Source: Methanobacterium sp964452085 (lineage in GTDB: Archaea; Methanobacteriota; Methanobacteria; Methanobacteriales; Methanobacteriaceae). Taken from it: a stretch of DNA of 64,000 nt. The stretch's first letter is position 1, and the number at the start of each line of letters is the position of its first letter. Made by a program: the position numbers and the translations under genes. The notes below the pieces were generated by a model. The model was not told the origin of the DNA and ran no database searches. It saw only the letters and a list, made by a program, of their open reading frames with translations. Shown in pieces: positions 9,978 through 19,749 of this stretch. Location of the stretch: contig CAYVKL010000001.1 in assembly GCA_964452085.1 (NCBI GenBank), positions 310,001 to 374,000 on the forward strand, written 5' to 3'.

Positions 9978-10702
9978 AGATACTGATAAATGATAAAGGC
10001 AAAAAATTCCTGGCAGGTTCAGAAGACTTACACACTGACCAAGGTTTCATTAAAAAAGAAGAAATAGAATCCAGTTCGTCAGGTGATGTGTTGAAAACTC
10101 ACTTAGGTCGTGAATTTCGAGTTTTGGAAGCGAATGTGAATGATTATATTGAATTAATGGAACGCCGGTGCTCAATAATTCTCCCCAAAGACTTGGGTAT
10201 AATGGCAGCATACACTGGCCTGGGTTGTGGTCAGCGCGTAGTTGAAGCAGGAACAGGAGCTGGTGCAGCAACCATATTCTTGGGAAACATTGTGGGAAAT
10301 ACAGGTCATGTTTATACCTATGAATTAAGGGAAGACTTCTCCCAAATAGCTGAAAAAAATATTAAAGGATTCGGTCTTGAAAATGTTACTTTAAAAAATC
10401 AGGACGTAGTAGAAGGTATAGATGAAAAGGATTTGGATCTGGTGTTTTTAGATCTGCCCAAACCATGGGATATTGTAGAAAATGCTCGTGATGCTCTTAA
10501 AACAGGAGGATTTATGGTTGCTTACACCCCCTACATCGACCAGGTTAAACTATTTACCAGAATCCTTAAAAAACGTGATTTTTCAAATATTAAAAGTTTA
10601 GAATGTCTTTTGCGCGAAATGGATGTTAAAGATAAAGGTGTTCGCCCCAGTACACGAATGACGGGGCACACAGGGTATTTAACTTTTGGTAGGAAACTTT
10701 AG
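9974..10702 (+). CDS. trmI: tRNA (adenine-N1)-methyltransferase, TrmI/Trm61 family
   Basis: Class I SAM-dependent enzyme expected to methylate N1 of adenine in the T loop (position 58, in archaea also 57) of tRNA. An N-terminal beta-rich domain (residues 1-70) precedes the Rossmann fold with SAM motif I VVEAGTGAGAATIFLG near residue 88, YELREDF for the acidic ribose-binding residue, and the motif IV-like LDLPKPWDIVENA near 155. The end MTGHTGYLTFGRKL is family-typical. The start ATG overlaps the hef stop (ATGA), so expression follows hef. The pairing of a fork-repair nuclease with a tRNA methylase is probably only operon sharing. Confidence 0.92.
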   Translation: MKILINDKGKKFLAGSEDLHTDQGFIKKEEIESSSSGDVLKTHLGREFRVLEANVNDYIELMERRCSIILPKDLGIMAAYTGLGCGQRVVEAGTGAGAATIFLGNIVGNTGHVYTYELREDFSQIAEKNIKGFGLENVTLKNQDVVEGIDEKDLDLVFLDLPKPWDIVENARDALKTGGFMVAYTPYIDQVKLFTRILKKRDFSNIKSLECLLREMDVKDKGVRPSTRMTGHTGYLTFGRKL

Positions 10703-10807
10703 ATCAGTTCCGTGGGTTTGATATTTCGTGTTTTATTAAAAACAAATTATTAAAAATATAATGTTTTAAAGGCAAACAACGCACATAAACAATATATGGT
10801 GAAGACC

Positions 10808-11722
10808 ATGGGTTTCAAATTAAAAGACATCATATCAATTAAGGATTTTAGCAAAAGAGATATTGAATACATTTTGGAATTAGCTGGGGAAATGGAACCC
10901 ATCGCCAGATCAAAAGAAAAATCTGACGTCCTATCTGGATCTATTCTGGGTATGCTTTTTTATGAAGCTTCAACCAGGACCCGATTATCATTTGAAACAG
11001 CCATGAAGCGTTTAGGGGGAAGTACTGTTGGTTTTGCTGAAGCTGGTACCAGTTCAGCTACTAAAGGTGAAAATTTAACCGACACAGTTCGAATTGTGGG
11101 AGAATATACTGACGCACTTGTTATTCGCCATAATATGGAGGGAACTGCTCGTTATGTGGCGGAAATGGTTGATGTGCCAGTGATTAATGCTGGTGACGGT
11201 GCTGGGCAACATCCCACTCAGACTATTCTGGATCTTTACACCATGAAACGTATTCTGGGTGATATTGAAGAACTTCACGTGGCACTGGTGGGGGACTTAA
11301 AATACGGGAGAACTGTGCACTCCCTTTCTTATGCACTGGCCATGTTTGGGGCTAAAATGAGCTTTGTCTCACCACCTGAATTAAAAATGCCCAGGGAGAT
11401 CCTGCATGATCTGTCTGGAGCAGGGGTTAGTGTGCAGGAAACTGAGGATATTAGGGATGTTCTTTCATATGCTGATGTTTTATACGTAACCAGAATTCAG
11501 AAAGAAAGATTCCCGGACCCGCAGGAATATTTAAAAATTAAAGGAGCTTATACAATTGATTCAAGACTTCTTAAAGGTAGTGAAGCCATTGTAATGCATC
11601 CTCTCCCCAGAATAGATGAAATCTCCCATGATGTGGACAACACACCATATGGAAGATATTTCCAGCAGGCATTCTACGGGGTTCCTGTGCGTATGGCCCT
11701 TTTAAAATCAATAATTGAATAA
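10808..11722 (+). CDS. pyrB: Aspartate carbamoyltransferase catalytic subunit
   Basis: First committed step of pyrimidine synthesis: carbamoyl phosphate plus aspartate to N-carbamoylaspartate. The carbamoyl-phosphate loop FYEASTRTRLSFETAM lies near residues 50-65, the HPTQ motif near 135 and HPLPR near 263. The longest frame opens at ATG 10796, but GGTGA at 10798-10802 is the ribosome binding site and ATG 10808 (GFKLKDIISIKDF) is the better start, giving about 304 residues, the usual length. No regulatory subunit PyrI is adjacent. Confidence 0.96.
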   Translation: MGFKLKDIISIKDFSKRDIEYILELAGEMEPIARSKEKSDVLSGSILGMLFYEASTRTRLSFETAMKRLGGSTVGFAEAGTSSATKGENLTDTVRIVGEYTDALVIRHNMEGTARYVAEMVDVPVINAGDGAGQHPTQTILDLYTMKRILGDIEELHVALVGDLKYGRTVHSLSYALAMFGAKMSFVSPPELKMPREILHDLSGAGVSVQETEDIRDVLSYADVLYVTRIQKERFPDPQEYLKIKGAYTIDSRLLKGSEAIVMHPLPRIDEISHDVDNTPYGRYFQQAFYGVPVRMALLKSIIE

Positions 11723-11888
11723 ATCAAAGTAAAAAAATGATATTTATGATGCTGAATCGTCAAAAATGGTTATTAATTAAATGATTGTATGTAACAGAAA
11801 TAAAAAAAAATAAAAATAAAAAAATGAGTATTAATTAATTGAATATTTTTTATTTGACATGAACTAATTCTGGAATCGATAATCTAAA

Positions 11889-13037
11889 TTAACCACTCCA
11901 CATGGCATCTTCCAGGAGCACCATGTCACACTGGAGAGTAATGAGATTTGTTCTTCCTTTACCCCTACCACGGGATACTGTTTTTGTTGATATTAGACCC
12001 AACATTTCTAGTTCATTGATAAAATCAAAAATTCGCCTGTATGAAACAGAATCACCCTTAGTGATATCTTTATACACATCATAAAGTCTTCCAGATGTGA
12101 TTTCTTCTTTACGTTTGGTTAAGAAGATTAAGGATTCCAGAACTTTTTGCTGCTGACTGGGGAGGGTCATTACAATATCAGTTACCTTGTTATGTTCAAT
12201 CTGGTCCTTGGCTTCCCGCACGTATTCTTCATAAACCATTTCGGTGCCTTTTTCGTCAGCTAATTCTCCTGAAGTACGCAGTAAGTCCAAGGCATATCTA
12301 GCGTCGCCTTCTTCTTTGGCAGCAAGAGCCGCACATAAGGGTATAACCTCATCATGAAGAACTCCGCCAGTGAAAGACAACTCTGAACGTTCATTGAGAA
12401 TATCCACTAATTGTTGAGCGTTGTAAGGTGGGAAAACAATTTCTCGGTCTCTTAAGCTGCTTCTCACTCTAGGTTTGATGAATTGTTTAAAATCAACAAA
12501 GTTACTAATAGATGCAATTGAAACATTGTCAGTTCGAGTAAGGGTGTAAAGAAGGCCATCACCATCATTTTTAAGAAGAATATCAATTTCATCCAGAATT
12601 ATAATCAAAATCAAATCATTACCAAAAACATTCTTCTTGAAAAGGTTACGAAATGCATTTATAACTTCAGCCTTAGTCCATCCCCTATAAGGAACATCCT
12701 GACCCATTTGTTGACATAATCTAGCAATTACTTGGTATTCTGTGGTGAAATCCGTGCACCTTATGTATTCAACTCTCACATTAACATTTTTTTCTTTGGA
12801 AACTTCGTCCAATTGTTTCTTAGCAAATTTAGCCACAGCTGTTTTCCCAGTACCAGTTTTACCATAAATTGTCACGTCTGGAGGGGTTACGTTTTTCAAG
12901 GCTTCAACCCAGTATTTCGCAACAGATTTAATCTGATCTTCACGATGCGGCAAATTATCAGGTAAAAATCTATGATCCAAAAATTTCTTACATTTAAAAA
13001 CTGAATTTTTATCGCCTAATTCCTCAAAAATGTTCAT
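11889..13037 (-). CDS. cdc6: Orc1/Cdc6 replication initiator
   Basis: AAA+ ATPase that binds origin recognition boxes and loads the MCM helicase. Walker A YGKTGTGKTAVAK lies near residue 60, Walker B IIILDEIDILL near 150, sensor 1 around TRTDNVSIASISN, and sensor 2 in GDARYALDLLRTSGE. The C-terminal third (about 290-382) is the winged helix that reads origin DNA, ending in basic residues SRGRGKGRTNLI. ATG 13037 (MNIFEELGDK) is preferred over the longer frame from 13067 because GAGTGGTAT precedes it at Shine-Dalgarno distance. It is transcribed away from the origin repeats at 13.3-14.15 kb, the classic arrangement in which the initiator gene abuts its own origin. Confidence 0.96.
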   Translation of the reverse strand: MNIFEELGDKNSVFKCKKFLDHRFLPDNLPHREDQIKSVAKYWVEALKNVTPPDVTIYGKTGTGKTAVAKFAKKQLDEVSKEKNVNVRVEYIRCTDFTTEYQVIARLCQQMGQDVPYRGWTKAEVINAFRNLFKKNVFGNDLILIIILDEIDILLKNDGDGLLYTLTRTDNVSIASISNFVDFKQFIKPRVRSSLRDREIVFPPYNAQQLVDILNERSELSFTGGVLHDEVIPLCAALAAKEEGDARYALDLLRTSGELADEKGTEMVYEEYVREAKDQIEHNKVTDIVMTLPSQQQKVLESLIFLTKRKEEITSGRLYDVYKDITKGDSVSYRRIFDFINELEMLGLISTKTVSRGRGKGRTNLITLQCDMVLLEDAMWSG

Positions 13038-13312
13038 AAATACCACTCTTGTAAAAATATATTCCAAACCCGCTAGTTAATACCCCTAATAAATCCTCTA
13101 TGCACACGTTTGAATTAAACCCCAAAACATTGCTGAATATTAATTCATTGATTTTAAAATATGAGTACAATAGGTGCGCAAAGTATGCAAATAAAAATAT
13201 TATTTGCGGTGGATTAATTTTGAAGACTTGATTCTTCGTCAAAACATAATGGAAATCATCAATGAATAATTAAATTTTGAATCAACCTTGAAACCAGTTT
13301 GACAGGGGTATG

Positions 13313-13518
13313 TTTCAAGTGTAAAATTATACAATTGACGAAGATTAGTTGCATTTCAAGTGTAAGTTTCTAATCCTATATTAATTATATGGTGAGAGGT
13401 CAATTTCAAGTGTAAAAAAAACGAATTGTTGAAATAAAAATTATGAACAGAGGTCAATTTCAAGTGTAAAAAACAAGTACTTTTTATGAAGACAAAGAGA
13501 GGTTAATTTCAAGTGTAA
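13313..13518 (+). repeat. Left mini-ORB cluster, five forward boxes
   Basis: TTTCAAGTGTAA occurs at 13313-13324, 13354-13365, 13404-13415, 13458-13469 and 13507-13518, spaced 41, 50, 54 and 49 bp. The last three carry an extra upstream element GAGAGGTCAA, CAGAGGTCAA or GAGAGGTTAA, making a longer ORB-like site of about 22 bp. All five point the same way, toward the AT-rich core. Expected ligand: the Orc1/Cdc6 winged helix. Confidence 0.9.
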
Positions 13519-13817
13519 GATCTAATGAATATAAAAGATTGTAATAATAAATTTATAAATTTTATTTAAGTAATACTATAATAATCAAGTTAATAATAAA
13601 CTAATATTAACTCTTGAAATCATTTAATAAATTAATTAATAGTTTTTATTCATAAAATAGAATTCATATAGTACAAAAAGTATAAATAACAATTAGATAA
13701 ACATGAAATATGAATTAAATTCCTAAAAACACAAATATTTATTTATGTTTTATATACTTATTTAAAGAATATTATTAATAATAATTAATATAAAAAACAC
13801 TAATTTTTATTACTATT
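13519..13817. other. AT-rich core of the origin (putative unwinding element)
   Basis: About 300 bp of nearly pure A and T (for example runs such as TTTATAAATTTTATTTAAG and AATAATTAATATAAAAAAC) between the two oppositely oriented box clusters. By analogy with other archaeal origins this is where duplex opening starts. No coding frame or box is seen in it. Confidence 0.7.
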
Positions 13818-14145
13818 TTACAGTTGAAATTGACCTCTCACAATAACAATTATGAACATTGTAATAATAAACATTCAATAATTTTTCTAAATCAAATCCA
13901 GTTACACTTGAAATGAACATTTTTCATAAATAACATATAATTTTTAATAGTTTACACTTGAAATGAATCTCTTATAAATTAAAGCTATTTTTAGTATTTT
14001 TTTACAGTTGAAACTGATGTCTCACTCCGATTTTTTCCCTGAATATTGTAATTTTTTATTTTTTTCCATTTTCTTTCTTTCAGTTCAATTCATAACTTGA
14101 AAAAATTGTAATGCTTCTTTTTTGTAAAAAAAGTTACACTTGAAA
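13818..14145 (-). repeat. Right mini-ORB cluster, five reverse boxes
   Basis: Reverse boxes lie at 13818-13829 (TTACAGTTGAAA), 13902-13913 and 13952-13963 (TTACACTTGAAA), 14002-14013 (TTACAGTTGAAA) and 14134-14145 (TTACACTTGAAA). Mirror copies of the extra element follow some of them: TTGACCTCTC after the first, CTGATGTCTC after the fourth, TCAGTGTCTT after the fifth. A weaker match (TAACTTGAAA) ends near 14101. Orientation is opposite to the left cluster. Confidence 0.9.
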
Positions 14146-14312
14146 TCAGTGTCTTACTCCCTTTTTTATCAAAAATTTGAAATAATCACTAAGACAAACA
14201 CACTCTAAATTATTAATCTAAAACAATTATACTTCTTGAAAATAAACTCTAAAATATCCGTGAAACCAATCATAAGAAAAAATGTATTTTACAGCGCTAA
14301 TGGTGAAATTTA

Positions 14313-15329
14313 ATGATAATTGAAGTTCTTATAATATTCATATTAGCTGTTTTAATAGATTTACTCTTGGGTGAATTACCAACTGCCATTCATCCGGTGG
14401 TATTCATGGGTAAATTCATTGAGATGATTAAAAAAAGGTTTTTATCAAGATCAAAAAGTAAAAACCGCATCCTGGGAATATTAATGACATTTTTCCTGGT
14501 TCTCTTTTTCAGTGGGATATTTGTATTTTTATTATACATTTCAAAATTTAACAATACATTATTTTTAATCACAGCATCTGTTCTTTTATCAACCACATTT
14601 GCCATCAAATATCTATTAAAATCAGTTTATAATGTTTACAAATCCCTAAATAAAGATATAAATCAGGGTAAAAAAGCACTATCATTTTTGGTGAGTAGGA
14701 ATACAGAAAACCTTTCAATGTTTGCAGTTGTCTCTGCAGCAATTGAAACTCTAACAGAAAATATCACTGATTCTGTTATCGCCCCAATTTTTTATATCTT
14801 CCTATTCAGCCTCCTGGCTGTAGCTTTTGAAATGTTTAATAATTCTCTCAGTATATTCTTTATATTTTCATCAAATCAATTTCCGGTGGTAATCTGCGTC
14901 ATTGCTGGGGTTTCATATCGGGTGATTAATACCTTGGATGCCATGGTAGGTTACAAAGACTCTAAGAATATTGATATTGGTTGGTTTCCAGCTCGAACAG
15001 ATGATTATCTTAATTACATCCCTGCCAGGTTGACTGGGGTTCTGGTTGTAATATCTTCCTTTTTAACCAGATCCAATTATAAAATGGCTTGGAAATTAAT
15101 GTTTCGTGATGCTAATAATCCTCCCAGCCCTAATTCTGGCTACCCCATGGCTGCAGCAGCAGGGGCCCTCAACGTACAACTTGAAAAACCCGGAACTTAT
15201 ACTTTAGGTGAAAATAATGAGAATTTGAACCCAAGTAAGATTTTAGAAGCTTTAAAATTAAGCATTATCACAATTTCACTATTTTTATTAATTATAATTT
15301 CAATCGCATCGGTTTTGATAATTTATTAA
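14313..15329 (+). CDS. cobD: Adenosylcobinamide-phosphate synthase CobD/CbiB
   Basis: Integral membrane enzyme that attaches the aminopropanol phosphate (or aminopropanol) arm to adenosylcobyric acid in cobamide synthesis. It starts IIEVLIIFILAVLIDLLLGE with the family motif LPTAIHPVVFMGKFI, has four or five hydrophobic segments, and the conserved RTDDYLNYIPARLTG and the cytoplasmic SPNSGYPMAAAAGALNVQL. The 338 residues fit. GGTGAAATTT precedes ATG 14313 at the right distance. It borders the origin and is followed after 70 bp by cbiG, forming a small cobamide operon. Confidence 0.94.
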   Translation: MIIEVLIIFILAVLIDLLLGELPTAIHPVVFMGKFIEMIKKRFLSRSKSKNRILGILMTFFLVLFFSGIFVFLLYISKFNNTLFLITASVLLSTTFAIKYLLKSVYNVYKSLNKDINQGKKALSFLVSRNTENLSMFAVVSAAIETLTENITDSVIAPIFYIFLFSLLAVAFEMFNNSLSIFFIFSSNQFPVVICVIAGVSYRVINTLDAMVGYKDSKNIDIGWFPARTDDYLNYIPARLTGVLVVISSFLTRSNYKMAWKLMFRDANNPPSPNSGYPMAAAAGALNVQLEKPGTYTLGENNENLNPSKILEALKLSIITISLFLLIIISIASVLIIY

Positions 15330-15399
15330 AAAATAAATATTATAACTAACAACTAAATTGTCAAATACTGTTTATTAATTAAGATTTAAAAGTGGTTTC

Positions 15400-16401
15400 A
15401 TGAGATTTGCAATCATCACTGTAACTGAAAATGGCAAGAAACTTGCTGATAATATTGTATCTATACTTAAACACGATCCAACTGTATTAAGTGTAAATAT
15501 ATTTCATAAAAACATTAAAAATACATTAAACACTCATTTCAACGATTATGACTGTTGGATCGGTATTATGGCCAGCGGTATTATGGTTAGGACCATCTGC
15601 CCTTTACTTGAATCTAAACTAAAAGACCCTGCTGTACTGGTTGTGGATGAAAATAGAAAACATGTTATTAGTTTGTTATCAGGACACCTGGGTGGTGCTA
15701 ATGCATTTGCCATTAAAATAGCTGGAGTAATTGGTGCAGTTCCAGTTATAACCACTGCAACAGATTTACAGGGTAAGATGGGTGTTGACACATTGGCCAA
15801 TTATCTGTGGCTTGAAATTAAACAAGTCAATCTAATTAAAAATTTTAACCAGCATCTTGCAAATGGTGGTAAAATTGATTTGTACATGCCTCCACGTTTT
15901 AAGTTTTTAGAAAACCACCCTCAAATCAATCTTTCTTATAATATTAACATTTGGGATGAATCTTTCATCAGAATTATTTTATCTTCTGAAAACATTGATT
16001 TAAAGCCTAAACGGATGGTTGCAGGTATTGGAAGTCGGAAGGGAGTTACTGAAGATCAAGTTTTTTTTGCCATCAGATCTGCACTTCAATATCTTCACCT
16101 ACCAATTGAAAGATTAGATGCATTGGCAACAGCTGAAGTAAAAAAAGATGAAGAAGGTATTAAAGGAGCATCTCTCAAAGCAAAACTTCCATTGGATGTT
16201 GTTTCTTTAGAATCGATTAAAGAATTCAAACACCCTGATTGCACCTCCTCAGAATTGGTAAAACGTGAATTTGGAGTTATTGGAGTTTCTGAACCTGCTG
16301 CACTCATGGTATCTGGAGAGAATTCTAAACTTATTTTGAAAAAATCAGCCTTTAATGGAGTTACAGTTGCTATAGCCATAGGAAACAGTGGAAGGGCATA
16401 A
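15400..16401 (+). CDS. cbiG: Cobalt-precorrin 5A hydrolase CbiG
   Basis: Opens the lactone ring of cobalt-precorrin 5A and releases acetaldehyde in the anaerobic cobamide pathway. The N-terminal CbiG domain shows DYDCWIGIMASGIMVRTICP and the central SGHLGGANAFAIKIAG with TATDLQGKMGVDTLA; the C-terminal CobE-like domain starts near residue 205 (AGIGSRKGVTEDQV) and contains GVIGVSEPAALM. Length 333 is complete. It follows cobD by 70 bp on the same strand, with AGTGG ahead of ATG 15400. Confidence 0.94.
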   Translation: MRFAIITVTENGKKLADNIVSILKHDPTVLSVNIFHKNIKNTLNTHFNDYDCWIGIMASGIMVRTICPLLESKLKDPAVLVVDENRKHVISLLSGHLGGANAFAIKIAGVIGAVPVITTATDLQGKMGVDTLANYLWLEIKQVNLIKNFNQHLANGGKIDLYMPPRFKFLENHPQINLSYNINIWDESFIRIILSSENIDLKPKRMVAGIGSRKGVTEDQVFFAIRSALQYLHLPIERLDALATAEVKKDEEGIKGASLKAKLPLDVVSLESIKEFKHPDCTSSELVKREFGVIGVSEPAALMVSGENSKLILKKSAFNGVTVAIAIGNSGRA

Positions 16402-16529
16402 AAATTGATGTGCTCTGTTAATTAACTGCTTACTTATCAACCAATTGTCCTGTGATAAAAACATTCATTTTCCTCTATTTTTCTTAATGGTCGATCAAAA
16501 CCTTTTTAAAGCTCAAAACATAAAGAAAT

Positions 16530-16560
<31 letters not shown>

Positions 16561-16606
16561 AAGCACAATTAAATCACTACCACAATTAGTTAATGGAGGC
16601 ATTATT

Positions 16607-16861
<255 letters not shown>

Positions 16862-17000
16862 ATAAGTTAAAATATATCTTTTTTCAAATTATTTTTTGAA
16901 ACTTTTGAAGATTTTTTTAATAATTTCATTTTAAATAATTTATTTAATAAATCTCAATGATTTTTTCGTTTTTGTTCTTAATGAATTAGTTTTCTTTTTA

Positions 17001-17579
17001 TTAAAATTCCATATTTCCCAGTACACGAGCCACAAACTGGGTTTTGGCGGTTTCTTCAACAAATTCAGCCAGTAATGCTGCTTCGAAAAGGCTTTTCCCA
17101 GTTGCAACAACACCATGTTTATTTAGAATAACCACTTCTTCATTTTTCAGACCTTCTGCCGCTAAATTTGCAAGCTTCAGACTTCCAGGCTGAGCATATT
17201 CAACCATTTTTAAGAAAGGATTATTAATTTCACCAAAACCTTCTAACCGTTCAATCATTTTCCCTGAAATGGCATAACCTGTTGCATACGATGAGTGGGT
17301 GTGAACGATTCCCTTAACATCTTTACGGTTCTTATAGATTTCTAAGTGAAGTTGAAGTTCTGATGATGGTGTTTCACCACCTGCAAGTATGTTACCATCT
17401 AAATCAACCATGGAAATTTCTTCTTCCTTAACGTATCCTAAAGACACGCCACTGGGGGTTATGACCATAACATCATTGGAAAAGGCACTAATATTCCCTG
17501 ATTTTCCAGGAGCAAGGCCTTTTTGATAAATATAATGGGCAGTTTCGCATATTTCCTTGATTAACGGATAATGATTCAT
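17001..17579 (-). CDS. fucA: Class II aldolase (L-fuculose-phosphate aldolase-like)
   Basis: Zinc-dependent class II aldolase/adducin family, 192 residues. Signature pieces are APGKSGNISAF near residue 25, ITPSGVSLG, SSELQLHLEIY with the catalytic glutamate, the zinc ligands VHTHSSYATGYA near residue 95, and the third histidine in NKHGVVATG near 153. Methanogen members have been linked to lactaldehyde formation for the factor F420 side chain; that role here is inference only. SD GGGAGT lies ahead of ATG 17579. It is encoded downstream of the DP1 gene on the same strand. Confidence 0.88.
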   Translation of the reverse strand: MNHYPLIKEICETAHYIYQKGLAPGKSGNISAFSNDVMVITPSGVSLGYVKEEEISMVDLDGNILAGGETPSSELQLHLEIYKNRKDVKGIVHTHSSYATGYAISGKMIERLEGFGEINNPFLKMVEYAQPGSLKLANLAAEGLKNEEVVILNKHGVVATGKSLFEAALLAEFVEETAKTQFVARVLGNMEF

Positions 17580-17707
17580 TTATAATAACTCCCGATAATT
17601 GGATTAAATTTTTAAGATTAACTTTTTTTCATTATTTTTTTAAATCTATGATTTTATCAATTTCAATAATATTTGTAAATTTAGTTAAGGATGTTCTAAA
17701 GATTGTA

Positions 17708-19180
17708 TTAGCTGAAATCAAGCATTTTAAAACTACCTTTATTGATCACTGGGACTTGAGCACAAGTGGGCACGATATTATATATTTTCTGGAACTCTGT
17801 TTGGGATTGGAATGTTCCACTGTTTATGAGGTGTATTCCCTTGTATCTTTTGTAACTGTTTATATGCACGTGTCCAGTGTGGAAAACATCAGGAATCTCG
17901 TCAATAACCAAATGATCCTCAATTTCAGAAGCTAATGGTGTTCTTTCTCCATAAATAGGGGCTAAATGTCTTTTTTCCATTAGTTCTTTCATAATGAGAT
18001 CTGATTGTTGGTGGCTCATTCCCTTTACCGTCATGGCAATATCGTCAAAACTTCGTCCGTGGTATATTAAAACCTTTAAACCGTCAAGACTTACCATGGC
18101 TGGGTTGCTGACGAATTCTACATTATTTAATTGGTAAAGATCTTTGGCATAGTCTTCAGGTATTGCGGGTTGTGGTTCTGCTAAACGACTAGCATCGTGA
18201 TTTCCAGGAGCTATAATTATTTTAACATTGTTTATATCTCCAAATAACCTTGCAGCCTCTTCATACTGTTTATGAATGTCTTTAATGGTTAATTCTTTGT
18301 CTTGACTAGGATATACTCCAATTCCATCAACGATATCACCCGCAACTACCACATACTTAACATTATTGGCAATTTCTCGCTGGTATTCGTCACCGAAATC
18401 CCCGTTAATCCATTTTATAAACCGATTGAATGCTTCATCCAGGAATGTGGAGCTACCAATATGGATGTCACTTAAGAAAACAGTGGTAAAATCCATTGGC
18501 TTTTCATCTATTCTTGGAACTCCTGGATTTAACAGTTCGCTGGCCATTATCAAAGTTCCTTTCCTACCACCAATCACACCCACTACTTCATCCTTCACAA
18601 TCCTTTCTGACAACTCAAAGATTTCATGGTTTTCATTATGGATTAAAACAGTTGCACTACCAGTTTCATCTTCTAATTCAATGAGTTTGTGATTATTTTT
18701 AGTGTATCGAACATCATTGACCATTCCCACAATTTTCACTACATCATCAAGACTCGTTGCTTCTTTTACAGAATTTGTATCTTTAAGCTCTCTTTTACTA
18801 ACAAGAAGCTCTCTCAGCTTATGATACCTGTTTTTAAAGTAACTTGATAGGTCTTTAATTTCTCCGTTGGTATATGATTTGCTACTGGCATCTTTGAGAA
18901 TTTGAAAATCAAATTCCTGTGGAACAAGTTTGCTCTGACTCATTTCATCATGAGCACTTTCCTCTACTATATTTGAAATTCCTACTGAATTTCCATTTTC
19001 CAAGTATTCCTCTACATGGTCTCCAGTAAGTACCATTATTTCTGGAGATGAGATGGTAAGATGACTAATCAAAGAATGGACTAACTCAGAAGAATCTTCA
19101 AAATCTTTTATTTTATGGTAAGCGGTCTCGTCAATAAGTATTTCCGCATCTGCAAACTTTAGGATTATATCATCAGTCAT
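17708..19180 (-). CDS. polB: DNA polymerase D small subunit DP1 (3'-5' exonuclease)
   Basis: Proofreading subunit of the archaeal family D replicative polymerase. The N-terminal third is variable, an OB fold covers about residues 150-225 (VVKIVGMVNDVRYTKNN), and the calcineurin-like phosphoesterase carries all metal motifs: LSDIHIGSS near 238, AGDIVDGIG near 283, PGNHD near 325, YHGRSFDD near 373 and TGHVHINS near 433. Thus the nuclease should be active. GGGGAACTC precedes ATG 19180. The large subunit DP2 is not in the window, as is common in this order. It lies about 3.5 kb from the origin. Confidence 0.95.
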   Translation of the reverse strand: MTDDIILKFADAEILIDETAYHKIKDFEDSSELVHSLISHLTISSPEIMVLTGDHVEEYLENGNSVGISNIVEESAHDEMSQSKLVPQEFDFQILKDASSKSYTNGEIKDLSSYFKNRYHKLRELLVSKRELKDTNSVKEATSLDDVVKIVGMVNDVRYTKNNHKLIELEDETGSATVLIHNENHEIFELSERIVKDEVVGVIGGRKGTLIMASELLNPGVPRIDEKPMDFTTVFLSDIHIGSSTFLDEAFNRFIKWINGDFGDEYQREIANNVKYVVVAGDIVDGIGVYPSQDKELTIKDIHKQYEEAARLFGDINNVKIIIAPGNHDASRLAEPQPAIPEDYAKDLYQLNNVEFVSNPAMVSLDGLKVLIYHGRSFDDIAMTVKGMSHQQSDLIMKELMEKRHLAPIYGERTPLASEIEDHLVIDEIPDVFHTGHVHINSYKRYKGIHLINSGTFQSQTEFQKIYNIVPTCAQVPVINKGSFKMLDFS

Positions 19181-19335
19181 GAGTTCCCCGTATCATCTTT
19201 AGATATTTTAGAATCATTTTTTTAAAAATTAATTAGTATTGAATGGCATGTTTTTGATAAGTAAAGTTCCTGTTATTTGATAATAATAATTCTCGAAACA
19301 AGTTAATCAATTTAATCCATGTTATGATTCTATCT

Positions 19336-19749
19336 TCAATTAAGATATTTATCAACCTCTCGACTCAATATCCTGAATTGCTCTCGGAACCTTTCTAATT
19401 CATTTAATGATTTTTTTTGTTTTTCAAAAGCCTTTTCTTCTGAACCTTCTCCTATCAAAATTAAGTATTCTGCGTAAATCACCACAGAGTCCTGTAGAAT
19501 TATAATAGTGTGTATTATTTCCTGATGAAGTGGTTTACATTTTGATGGTGGATTTAAGGCTTCAAATTTAAAAAAGATATTTTCCATATTTTTTCGAACT
19601 ATTTCAAGTTTTTGAAATGCTTCCTCACCATTTAACTTTCCATTCATTTCTTTGCTGAAGATTTCTCTTATTGAGAGTAGTTCTATTCCTGTATCTTTCA
19701 AACAAATCTTACTTTTTTTTAAGAATTGTTTTTTGGTCATTCCAAACAT
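19336..19749 (-). CDS. Unknown helical protein, 137 residues
   Basis: No family recognised. The product is predicted all-helical from composition, lysine/glutamate rich, with a conserved-looking core PPSKCKPLHQEIIHTIIILQ followed by SVVIYAEYLILIGEG, and a coiled-coil-like end (EKAFEKQKKSLNELERFREQF). There is no signal peptide. A second in-frame ATG four codons in (MTKKQFLKKS) is an alternative start at 19740. It lies 155 bp upstream of the DP1 gene on the same strand but with its own spacer. Codon use resembles neighbours, so it is probably a real gene. Confidence 0.6.
   Translation of the reverse strand: MFGMTKKQFLKKSKICLKDTGIELLSIREIFSKEMNGKLNGEEAFQKLEIVRKNMENIFFKFEALNPPSKCKPLHQEIIHTIIILQDSVVIYAEYLILIGEGSEEKAFEKQKKSLNELERFREQFRILSREVDKYLN

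Larger units (their letters stand above)
13290..14160. other. oriC: Chromosomal replication origin (oriC)
   Basis: The 1.2-kb gap between cdc6 and cobD holds ten exact copies of the mini-ORB, TTTCAAGTGTAA or its complement (second-class boxes TTACAGTTGAAA differ by one base). Five forward boxes and five reverse boxes flank about 300 bp of almost pure A/T. The box sequence matches, as recalled, the boxes bound by Cdc6-1 in M. thermautotrophicus. With the initiator gene adjacent, this is the expected origin structure. No gene lies here. Confidence 0.93.

Noticed and set aside
13024..13242. 72-codon frame on the minus strand upstream of cdc6
   Set aside because: Overlaps the start of cdc6 out of frame, no family signature and no ribosome site.
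13313..14145. Regularly spaced repeats as a CRISPR array
   Set aside because: Repeats are 12 bp, spacing is irregular and orientation flips halfway; they fit origin boxes, not CRISPR.
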